DNA of 64,000 nt from Roseibacillus sp. GTDB taxonomy: Bacteria > Verrucomicrobiota > Verrucomicrobiia > Verrucomicrobiales > Akkermansiaceae. The position numbers and the translations under genes are program-made. This document shows, one piece after another, positions 34,919 to 42,382 of this stretch (the stretch's first letter is position 1; the number at the start of each line of letters is the position of its first letter). The notes beneath the pieces are model-generated. The model was not told the origin of the DNA. It saw only the letters and a program-made list of their open reading frames with translations, and ran no database searches. Where the stretch lies: NCBI GenBank assembly GCA_002686085.1, contig NZAC01000013.1, forward strand, positions 84,107 through 148,106, written 5' to 3'.

Positions 34919-37513
34919 ATGAGAGCCTTCTGGAATGTCTTCTCACCCATTGTGCTTGCCGCCGTGATGGGACAAGCGGCACCTCCCAGCAGAGTGGTCG
35001 AGAAAACACCCGCTCTCAACCCTCTTTCACCGGAGGAGGCTATGAAGCACATCAAGCTCCCTGCAGGCTATCGGCTCGAACTTGTTCTCTCGGAACCTCA
35101 GATCCGTGAGCCAGTCGCCATAGCGTGGGACGGAAACGGGCGGATGTTCGTAGCCGAAATGCGCGGATACATGCAGGATATCAATGGAACCGGAGCTCAG
35201 GATCCTGTTGGTAGAATTTCCCTGCACGAAGACACCGATGGCGACGGCAGGATGGACCGGCACTCGGTCTACCTCGACGGACTGGTGGAACCCAGAACCA
35301 TCCTTCCCGTTGATGATGGACTACTTGTTGGGGAGCCCCCGGACCTCTGGTATTGCAGGGATCTAGACGGAGATGGGATTGCAGATACCAGAAAAAAGGT
35401 CTTTGACCGATTCTCAATGCGCTCCAGTAATGTCGAGCACAAGGCGAATGGCCTGCTATGGGGAATCGACAACTGGATTCATGTTTCTCAGCATGGTCGA
35501 CGTTATCAGCTGATCAATCGTGAACTACAAAGCGAGGGGGTCGTTGTGGTCGGTCAATGGGGCCTGACTCGTAACGATGAGGGGCGACTCCTCTTCTCAA
35601 CCAACGGAACTCCTGCAATCGCGCTGTTCGTACCTCCCCGCTATCATCAACCGGATCCCCGGAGGCAAATACGGCGCGGACCTATGGCAGCGGCTATCCG
35701 TGGAATGGGGAACTATCAAAGCGTCTGGCCCTCAATGGTTACTCCTGACCTGCAAAGCGGACCCGGCATGGCTCGGTCCGAGGACGGCACTCTAAAAACG
35801 TTCACTTCCGCCTGCGGCCAGCTCGTATTCCGCGGGGACCGCCTCGGCGGTGAAATCAAAGGCGACTATCTCGTCTGTGAGCCAGTAGGCCGCCTTATTC
35901 GTCGCTCGGCAGTACGCTACGCCGATTCAGGTCATATCGAGCTGACCAACAGGTACGAAAAAAGCTCCGGCGAGTTCATTTCCTCTACGGATGGCAATTT
36001 CCGCCCTGTCAATCTCTCGACCGGACCCGACGGCTGTCTCTATATCGTGGATATGTACCACGGAATCATTCAAGAGAGAGTCTACATTACAGACTATCTG
36101 CGCGGAGAAATTCTGAAGGCTGGATACGACAAAAATGTCGGCCGGGGACGAATATACCGGGTGGTTCGAGAAGGATTTTCCCCGGGGCCCCCACCTGAAC
36201 TTCTGAGTGCTACTCCTGCCAGACTCGTGGAAAGTCTGGCTCATCCCAACGGCTGGTGGCGCGACACCGCCCAGAGCCTTCTTGTGACCAGACGAGAGGT
36301 ATCAACTACCTCCGCGCTGCGGAAGATGGCAATCGATCACCAGGATGCCCTTGGGCGGCTTCATGCCCTCTGGACCCTTGATGGTCTCGAGCAACTCGAC
36401 AAGGAAACTAACTTTATCGCTCTGGCTGATCGTGACCCCCAGGTCCGCGCCGCAGCGATTCGCACCATGGAACGGCTTCTCCAATCCGAGGACCCATCGG
36501 CATGTTATCAAAGCTTGAAGACCCTGTCAGACGATCCCGATTACTCAGTTCTTGCACAGGTAATCCTCACCGTCGGCAAGACCAATCACGATGAAGGGAA
36601 AGACCTTATCTCCAAGTGCATCTCAAGAGACCCGATGAACGAGCGAATTCTCAATGCCGTGGCGGCGGCCTCGCCACGACGATTTCTTGCAGACTTTCTC
36701 TCCCTTCTCTTCGATCACCCTGTCTTTCATGGTGATCTCATCGAGGAAAAGGCCGTAGCCCAACTGGAACAGTGGCAACGCTATTGCGTTACCGGAACAA
36801 TCTCTGGAGGGGACCCCCTCAGTGTCGAAAAGCTTCTGGACCTCATCGCACAGGCAGAAGTGCCCAGAGCACTATCCATGCTAAAGACAATCGCCAGCAC
36901 GATCGTGTCCCCCGGAAGGAAACCGGCACGGGCCAAGATGATCAAATTCGCGGCCAAGCCTGTGAGCCTGACCTCGTTGGAACAACGGAACGAACCGGCA
37001 ATCCGTGAGCAGCTTCAGGCAATTTCCTTCATGTTCTCCTGGCCGGGTCTGACAACTTTCGGGCGGAAATTCGCCCATCAGCCCACGCCCCTGAGCGAGG
37101 AATACCAACTTCTATTTGACCGGGGGCAAGCGATCTATCGAGAGCTCTGCACCACCTGCCATGGCCCCGACGGGCGGGGGCTGATAAGCCCGGACGGCAA
37201 GAACCTACTGGCCCCTCCACTCCCCGAGTCACCTCGCTTGGAAGAAAACCGGGAGGCCGCCATTCAGATCATGCTACACGGCCTGGCAGGCGAACTCGAC
37301 GGCAAGACCTACGAGGGCTTGATGGCTCCTTTCGGCGCAACTAACGACGATGAATGGGTGGCTTCCATCCTGACCTTTGTGCGCCACGAGTGGGGAAATT
37401 CTGGCAGCGTGGTCCTGCCATCACATGTCGCTGCGACCCGGAAAAAGTTTCAGAACCGCACACATCCTTGGAATCAGAAGGAGCTGAACTGGAAACTACC
37501 GCAAGATAAGTAG
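34919..37513 (+). CDS. PVC-type heme-binding CxxCH protein 1 (glucose dehydrogenase-like propeller + HEAT + cytochrome c)
   Basis: 864 residues. A signal peptide (about 22 residues) is followed by a beta-propeller (residues 45-400; GYRLELVLSEPQIREPVAIAWDGNGRMFVAEMRGY, shown in two parts at 60-95). HEAT-like repeats follow (about 430-700), then a cytochrome c domain with CTTCHGPDGRG near 743 and an Met-containing loop after it. This three-part design defines the PVC-type heme-binding proteins of Planctomycetota and Verrucomicrobiota, thought to oxidise sugars or other carbon compounds in the periplasm. The gene is followed 65 bp later by a second member, and the two are probably co-transcribed. 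Confidence 0.92.
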   Translation: MRAFWNVFSPIVLAAVMGQAAPPSRVVEKTPALNPLSPEEAMKHIKLPAGYRLELVLSEPQIREPVAIAWDGNGRMFVAEMRGYMQDINGTGAQDPVGRISLHEDTDGDGRMDRHSVYLDGLVEPRTILPVDDGLLVGEPPDLWYCRDLDGDGIADTRKKVFDRFSMRSSNVEHKANGLLWGIDNWIHVSQHGRRYQLINRELQSEGVVVVGQWGLTRNDEGRLLFSTNGTPAIALFVPPRYHQPDPRRQIRRGPMAAAIRGMGNYQSVWPSMVTPDLQSGPGMARSEDGTLKTFTSACGQLVFRGDRLGGEIKGDYLVCEPVGRLIRRSAVRYADSGHIELTNRYEKSSGEFISSTDGNFRPVNLSTGPDGCLYIVDMYHGIIQERVYITDYLRGEILKAGYDKNVGRGRIYRVVREGFSPGPPPELLSATPARLVESLAHPNGWWRDTAQSLLVTRREVSTTSALRKMAIDHQDALGRLHALWTLDGLEQLDKETNFIALADRDPQVRAAAIRTMERLLQSEDPSACYQSLKTLSDDPDYSVLAQVILTVGKTNHDEGKDLISKCISRDPMNERILNAVAAASPRRFLADFLSLLFDHPVFHGDLIEEKAVAQLEQWQRYCVTGTISGGDPLSVEKLLDLIAQAEVPRALSMLKTIASTIVSPGRKPARAKMIKFAAKPVSLTSLEQRNEPAIREQLQAISFMFSWPGLTTFGRKFAHQPTPLSEEYQLLFDRGQAIYRELCTTCHGPDGRGLISPDGKNLLAPPLPESPRLEENREAAIQIMLHGLAGELDGKTYEGLMAPFGATNDDEWVASILTFVRHEWGNSGSVVLPSHVAATRKKFQNRTHPWNQKELNWKLPQDK

Positions 37514-37578
37514 GACAACCCTTGAGCTCATAAATTCTTTTGGGCCTTCCCGCGCCTCGACTCCAAACCCTTCCGTTC

Positions 37579-40287
37579 ATGAAGCCAATCCAGCTACTGG
37601 CCTTTTTTATCACTACGGGGACCTCCCTTGTGGCAGAGAGCGTCTGGAAACCTGATAATACGCCTAAGTCTATTCCCCCTGGAATGTTTCAGCTCGATCC
37701 ATCCCTCGAGGTGACGGTCTGGGCCACCACCCCTCAGCTCTACAACCCAACCAATATGGATATCGATCACGAGGGTCGGATCTGGGTTACCGAAGGAGTC
37801 AATTATCGAGGAAACAAAGGACAGCGACCGGCCGGAGACCGGGTCGTCGTCCTGCAGGATACAAACGGAGACGGAAAGTGTGACCATTCTCACACCTTCG
37901 TTCAGGAGCCCGACTTTATCGCACCGCTCGGCATAGCGGTCTTCGACAACATCATCTATGTCTCTCAACCCCCGGACCTTCTCGCCTACACTGATGTCAA
38001 TCGGGACCTGAAGTTTGATCCAGAGGTCGACAAGAGAGAGGTAATCCTCACAGGCTTCAACGCCATCAACCACGACCACGGCCTCCATTCTCTGGTAGCT
38101 GGTCCAGGCGGAAAATTCTATTTCAACAATGGCAACTGCGGAGCAGTCTTCACCGACAACTCTGGCAAATCCTTCTACCTCGGAGGCACCTATGGCAGTC
38201 GGGGACCAAATTGGCCGGCGGACCATCTCTCCACGACCGGAAAAACCTCCGACGATGGTCATGTATGGATCTCTGGTTTTGCCGTTCGAATGAATCCTGA
38301 CGGGTCCGGAGCCGAAATCGTCAGTCATGGACTTCGCAACTCCTACGAGCAGATCCTCACTTCGTTTGGAGACATGTTCCAGAATGACAACGACGATCCC
38401 AGGGGATGCCGTACCTCATTCGCGCTTGAATACGGCTGCGCGGGCTATTTTACGCGGAGCGGAAAGCAGCGAAACAAGGCAGTCCGTCGGCCCGGGCAGC
38501 CCTACAACCGGGTGCACTGGCGGCAGGATGACCCAGGCACAATGGATGCCGGAGACGTCTATGGTGGAGGGGCTCCCACAGGGATCACCTTTTATGAAAA
38601 TGGGGCCTTGGGAGAGAAATGGAATGGCTCTCTTCTCAGCTGTGATACCGCTCTCAACACAATTCTGGGGTACCGCCCGAAACCTACCGCAGGCACCTTT
38701 GAGCTTAATCGGTTCGACTTTCTCACGGCCAATCCTCGAAAACAGTATGATGGGGCGGACTTCGTGGGTGGAGGACCCAAGAACAGTGATATCGAGAAAG
38801 TTGCCCCCAGCTTTTTCCGGCCAAGTGACGTAACTGTAGGCCCAGATGGGGCGATATATTTCTGTGACTGGTTTGACCCACGTGTGGGAGGGTCCGGGCA
38901 TATGGACAGCTCGTTCTCAGGCACAATCTACCGAGTAGCTCCGCACGGATTCAAACCCGTGATTCCTGCAATAGACATCACTACCCTCACTGGCCAGATC
39001 GCAGCCCTGCGAAGCCCCGCAGTCAATGTCCGCTACCTAGGTTTTCGCGGACTCCGTGCCGCTGGAGAAAAGGCCCTCCCTGCGGTAATGGCGCTCCTTG
39101 CCGACCAGAACCCATGGATTGCAGCACGTGCTGTCTGGCTTCTTCCTCACTTAGGTGAAGAGGGAGTACAAACGTGTCTCTCCCTTCTGGAGAACAAGGA
39201 TTCACAGCAGCGTGTGGTCGCCTATCGTGCATTGCGCCGGGCGGGGCATTCCATGCTTCCTCATGCCAGGCGTCTAGCCACCGATCACTCTCCTCAGGTC
39301 CGCCGGGAAATCGCACTTTCCCTGAGAGATCTTCCTGCCACTGAGACTGCTGAAATTTTTGTTGAGCTTGCCCGGCGGTGTGACACCGACGACAAGAATT
39401 CGCTGGAAGCAATCGGCCTCGGTGCCGCAAACAAGGAGAGTGCGATCTGGAAAACCCTGAGGCAGCGACTACAACCTGGCCCACCCTCTGAATGGCCCGA
39501 TTCCTTTGCTCGCCTGACGTGGCGGCTATGGGGTCCCGCCTCTATCGACGCCCTCAGGAGTCGGGTGCTCGACCGCTCCCTGAGCCTCGAGAAGAGAAAG
39601 TTCGCGGTAGAGTCCATCGCGTTTATTGATGATGAGAAGGCCGCGAGGGTCATGCTCGAACTCGCATCTCCCGGATCACCCCTCGCAGGCGAGGCCACTG
39701 CATGGCTCATGCGGAACGTCGCGGGCGAGTGGTCTAAATACAACCTTCGTGAAGCACTCAAGGAGAAGAATATTTATGATCCAGAATCTCTGGTAATCTC
39801 CGCCTCTCCAGTTCCCCCTCCGGCTACTCCAACGCCTGACGCAAATGAGATCCTCAATCTTCAAGGAGATCCCGTTCGCGGGAAACTAGTGAGCGCGAAA
39901 TGTATCTTGTGTCACAAAATCGAGGACCTCGGAACAGACTACGGACCAGACCTGAGGGGTTGGGCACGGAATCAGGGAACAGGGGCAATCATCCGGGCCA
40001 TCGCAGACCCATCAGCCGAGATCGCACTCGGCTACGGAGGAACGGAGATACTACTGAAGAACGGAGGACGAATACACGGCATCGCCTTCAACAACAGCGA
40101 CCTCAGTCGCGATGATTCTCCCCCGGTTGTCATCCAGTCTGCGGGTGGACAGACTCAGCTGATCCCCAGAGAGCGGATCGAAAAGCGACAGGGATTCAAA
40201 CGCTCCCTGATGTATGATCCTGGAACTCTGGGCCTGACTAATCAGGATATTGCCGATCTTGCCGCCTGGCTTCGGACCTACCAGTAG
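37579..40287 (+). CDS. PVC-type heme-binding CxxCH protein 2
   Basis: 902 residues, built like its neighbour: signal peptide (MKPIQLLAFFITTGTSLVA), propeller from about residue 40 to 460 (MDIDHEGRIWVTEGVNYRG, then YFCDWFDPRVGGSGHMD), Ala/Leu/Arg-rich HEAT repeats (about 470-740) and a C-terminal cytochrome with CILCHKIEDLGTDYGPDL at about 776. The heme region begins with the GDPVRGKLVSAKCILCH pattern usual for this group. The propeller differs clearly from that of copy 1, so the pair is not a recent duplication. The substrate is unknown. Confidence 0.92.
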   Translation: MKPIQLLAFFITTGTSLVAESVWKPDNTPKSIPPGMFQLDPSLEVTVWATTPQLYNPTNMDIDHEGRIWVTEGVNYRGNKGQRPAGDRVVVLQDTNGDGKCDHSHTFVQEPDFIAPLGIAVFDNIIYVSQPPDLLAYTDVNRDLKFDPEVDKREVILTGFNAINHDHGLHSLVAGPGGKFYFNNGNCGAVFTDNSGKSFYLGGTYGSRGPNWPADHLSTTGKTSDDGHVWISGFAVRMNPDGSGAEIVSHGLRNSYEQILTSFGDMFQNDNDDPRGCRTSFALEYGCAGYFTRSGKQRNKAVRRPGQPYNRVHWRQDDPGTMDAGDVYGGGAPTGITFYENGALGEKWNGSLLSCDTALNTILGYRPKPTAGTFELNRFDFLTANPRKQYDGADFVGGGPKNSDIEKVAPSFFRPSDVTVGPDGAIYFCDWFDPRVGGSGHMDSSFSGTIYRVAPHGFKPVIPAIDITTLTGQIAALRSPAVNVRYLGFRGLRAAGEKALPAVMALLADQNPWIAARAVWLLPHLGEEGVQTCLSLLENKDSQQRVVAYRALRRAGHSMLPHARRLATDHSPQVRREIALSLRDLPATETAEIFVELARRCDTDDKNSLEAIGLGAANKESAIWKTLRQRLQPGPPSEWPDSFARLTWRLWGPASIDALRSRVLDRSLSLEKRKFAVESIAFIDDEKAARVMLELASPGSPLAGEATAWLMRNVAGEWSKYNLREALKEKNIYDPESLVISASPVPPPATPTPDANEILNLQGDPVRGKLVSAKCILCHKIEDLGTDYGPDLRGWARNQGTGAIIRAIADPSAEIALGYGGTEILLKNGGRIHGIAFNNSDLSRDDSPPVVIQSAGGQTQLIPRERIEKRQGFKRSLMYDPGTLGLTNQDIADLAAWLRTYQ

Positions 40288-40401
40288 ACTTGGCTCGGAA
40301 TGTTGCGGTTGGGTCTCACGAGCGAGGAGCCCTGCCCTTTTTCATACCTTTGAACCTTAATATACTCTCCGCGGCGAAGATTTTTTGGAGCTTTAATGGC
40401 T

Positions 40402-40423
40402 TTAACAAGTCATAAATTGTTAA
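40402..40423 (+). promoter_or_regulatory. AT-rich inverted repeat in the leader of the putative selenoprotein gene
   Basis: Perfect 7-bp inverted repeat TTAACAA/TTGTTAA with 8-nt spacing, 118 bp before the start codon, in a clearly AT-rich stretch (about 40360-40480). The right half overlaps a TTGTTA that could act as a -35 element for a promoter with ATTAAG near 40439. It looks like a dimeric regulator site, but the regulator is unknown. Confidence 0.4.
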
Positions 40424-40528
40424 TCTTCAATTACATACATTAAGTTTTGTCACTTTGCGCACGACCTTAACATGCGATTGAGATTTAGAATTTCACACGT
40501 ATCATCTTTGCGGATGGTCAACCCCATC

Positions 40529-40540
40529 TGTTCTAGAACA
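40529..40540 (+). promoter_or_regulatory. Perfect palindrome touching the start codon
   Basis: TGTTCTAGAACA is a perfect 12-bp palindrome ending at the base before the ATG at 40541, where a ribosome-binding site would normally lie. It could be an operator or form a small hairpin that affects initiation. No Shine-Dalgarno sequence is visible. Confidence 0.4.
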
Positions 40541-40852
40541 ATGAAAGTACATCACCTCATCGCCTTTCTGGCGGTTATGCTGTTGGGCGTCGCCTATGGT
40601 GCGGACGTCAAATACGAGGCCACCTTCACGGGTGTCACTTGAGCCGGATGTAAGCGGAGCGTCAGTTCGTCGCTCAAAAGCCTCGCAGGCGTTAAGACTG
40701 TCGAGATCAAGGCCGGTAAGGCACCCAAGACCCAGACCATCGTCGTGATGGCTGAGAAGGGTGGCATCAGCAAGGAAGACGTAGTTAAGGCCCTCGGAAA
40801 GACGGCTAAGAGATTCGTCTGCAAGGACTGGAAAGAAGCCAAGGGCTCCTAA
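40541..40852 (+). CDS. Candidate selenoprotein: MerP-like heavy-metal-associated (HMA) periplasmic protein with a UxxC site
   Basis: 103 residues if the in-frame TGA at codon 34 is read as selenocysteine (U). A signal peptide (KVHHLIAFLAVMLLGVAYGA) leads into a small HMA fold. Strand 1 is VKYEATFTGVT; then U-A-G-C replaces the usual CxxC, followed by helix KRSVSSSLKSLAGV, strand KTVEIKAG, strand TIVVMAEKG and helix ISKEDVVKALGKTAKRF, with a second Cys in FVCKDW. HMA proteins of the MerP type bind Hg(II) or Cu(I) with the two Cys of M/T-C-x-x-C. The TGA falls exactly on the first of these, and the frame is intact on both sides. An ATG at 40472 is also in frame, but the signal peptide favours 40541. 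The alternative is a pseudogene with a nonsense mutation, which the hairpin at 40657-40675 and the intact downstream frame make less likely. Confidence 0.75.
40640..40675 (+). promoter_or_regulatory. In-frame TGA with SECIS-like hairpin
   Basis: TGA at 40640-40642 is followed, after 14 nt, by a perfect 5-bp stem GAGCG (40657-40661) and CGCTC (40671-40675). Above it are a T-T mismatch, a C-G pair and an apical loop AGTTC containing G and T. The loop begins about 20 nt after the TGA. Bacterial SECIS elements are hairpins directly after the UGA with a small apical loop, an exposed G and an unpaired U near the loop, at about this distance, and are bound by SelB. The match is by eye. Confidence 0.65.
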
Positions 40853-40881
40853 CCAGAAAGCTTTAACCAAAAGCTTTATTA

Positions 40882-40914
40882 AACGCCCCGTGCTCTGACG
40901 AGCCGGGGCGTTTT
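40882..40914 (+). terminator. Strong rho-independent terminator after the putative selenoprotein gene
   Basis: Stem AACGCCCCG/CGGGGCGTT with an additional inner GCTC/GAGC helix, a TGAC loop, one bulged T, and TTTT after it. It lies 29 bp after the stop and before the convergent dGTPase gene; the minus-strand side also has TTT, so it may work both ways. Confidence 0.9.
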
Positions 40915-40926
40915 CCGTTGAGCCCT

Positions 40927-42294
40927 CTATCCAACAATATCGCCAATGGACCCGAATCCTGGAGAAAACAGTCGCTGATACATCCGCACGGCATAGCCAT
41001 CTGTCATCCCTGCCAGAAAATCACAAACCAGTCTTGCCCGTTCCCCTGCGGTTTCCACACTCTCAATTTCCTCGACCTGCTCAGGCGGCAGCAATTGAAA
41101 AAACTGACCGTCAACGGGCTGTTGATCGACGTAGCGAAGGTGAAAAAGTTCCCATAGTCTTCGCAACATCATGCTGCCCTTGTGCTCGAGCTGCTTGAGC
41201 TGGGTCGAGAGGAATACGACTTCAAAGGCGAGCTGTTTAAAAATTTCACTTTCTGCCTGCGTCGCCTGATCGACCACAATACGAAAGCGGTAACGGTTAC
41301 TTAACCCACTTAGAAAGTTCTCAGTTTCCTGAACCCTAGCCGCTTTCACATACAAGCCAATCCGGTGACCGACGAAAGAGTCTATTCGGCCCCGGCTAAT
41401 CGCCCGAATTAAATCGCCCAAGGGACTGTCAGGCCCAGACTCCAATCCCCTTTTTTCGGCCCACCGACGAATTGCTTCTTCATTGAGGAAGCCTGCGCGA
41501 ACGCTATCCGCCAGATCGTTCAGCGAATAGGCGGTATCATCCGCCCAATCCATGACCTGGCATTCCACCGATTTGAAACTATCTCGCACCTTTCCGACCT
41601 CCAGCTCCCCTGGAAATGCCCGCCCCCCCAATGTCCACCCCGTGTATTCCGACTGCTCATCGTAAATAAAGTGATTCGCGGGCTCTTTGCCTTCTACCTC
41701 CTTCAGCTCTCCCCACCCTGACTTATATTTGAGGATCCCATCCACGAAGGCCCGGGAAGGATCCATTCCGGTCCGCCGCTGCGAAAAAATTCGTTCTGTG
41801 AGAAGCCTGAGAGTCTGAGCGTTTCCCTCAAATCCTCCGTAAGGTGCCATGAAATGGTTGAGTGACCTCTCCCCAGCATGCCCGAACGGCGGATGTCCGA
41901 GGTCATGGGAAAGGCATACAGCCTCAACCAAATCCGCATCAATCGTGTTTTCCGGCGAAAAGTCGTCAGTAGAAGCGAGCAACCATCCGCAAATAGATCG
42001 ACCTATCTGGGCAACCTCAAGAGAGTGAGTCAGCCGTGTCCGATAGAAATCATATTCCCCACTCCAGAAAACCTGAGTCTTATTCTGCAGGCGCCGAAAA
42101 GCAGTGGTATGAAGTACTCGGTCACGATCAACTTGGAACGGACTCCGGAAATCGTCCTCTGGTGGGAGAGCACCCGACAATCTCTCGAAATCGAATTCCT
42201 GATAGAAGCGGTTTCGCACGACCAATAGGTGCCCTCTATGGACACTTATGGGAACCACGAACTTTTCAAATTCTACCTCCCGGGTATCTGCCAC
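40927..42294 (-). CDS. Deoxyguanosinetriphosphate triphosphohydrolase-like protein (dGTPase)
   Basis: 455 residues, HD-domain. Key parts are the start-side region FRSPFQVDRDRVLHTTAFRRLQNKTQVF, then TRLTHSLEVAQIGRSI (His ligand), CLSHDLGHPPFGHAGE (HD) and MDWADDTAYSLNDLADS (third metal Asp). It removes triphosphate from dNTPs to control nucleotide pools. The track of homology begins near FYQEFDFERL. The start given is a GTG with an AAGGA adjoining it, which leaves no spacing for ribosome binding, so a TTG at 42225 may be the real start. It stands alone, convergent with the selenoprotein gene and divergent from the antiporter. Confidence 0.93.
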   Translation of the reverse strand: MADTREVEFEKFVVPISVHRGHLLVVRNRFYQEFDFERLSGALPPEDDFRSPFQVDRDRVLHTTAFRRLQNKTQVFWSGEYDFYRTRLTHSLEVAQIGRSICGWLLASTDDFSPENTIDADLVEAVCLSHDLGHPPFGHAGERSLNHFMAPYGGFEGNAQTLRLLTERIFSQRRTGMDPSRAFVDGILKYKSGWGELKEVEGKEPANHFIYDEQSEYTGWTLGGRAFPGELEVGKVRDSFKSVECQVMDWADDTAYSLNDLADSVRAGFLNEEAIRRWAEKRGLESGPDSPLGDLIRAISRGRIDSFVGHRIGLYVKAARVQETENFLSGLSNRYRFRIVVDQATQAESEIFKQLAFEVVFLSTQLKQLEHKGSMMLRRLWELFHLRYVDQQPVDGQFFQLLPPEQVEEIESVETAGERARLVCDFLAGMTDGYAVRMYQRLFSPGFGSIGDIVG

Positions 42295-42382
42295 TCCTTG
42301 CTACGCACCTGATTTCGGCCTGAATTCCCGGCTGAGAGAATTAGAGGTTCTCTATGAGCCCTGAATTTCCCACACTTTAGCT

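Noticed and set aside
40502..40870. Open frames on the minus strand opposite the putative selenoprotein gene (122 and 82 codons)
   Set aside because: They have no domain or signal, mirror the codon pattern of the plus-strand gene, and run into the terminator and the gene's leader. They are shadows.
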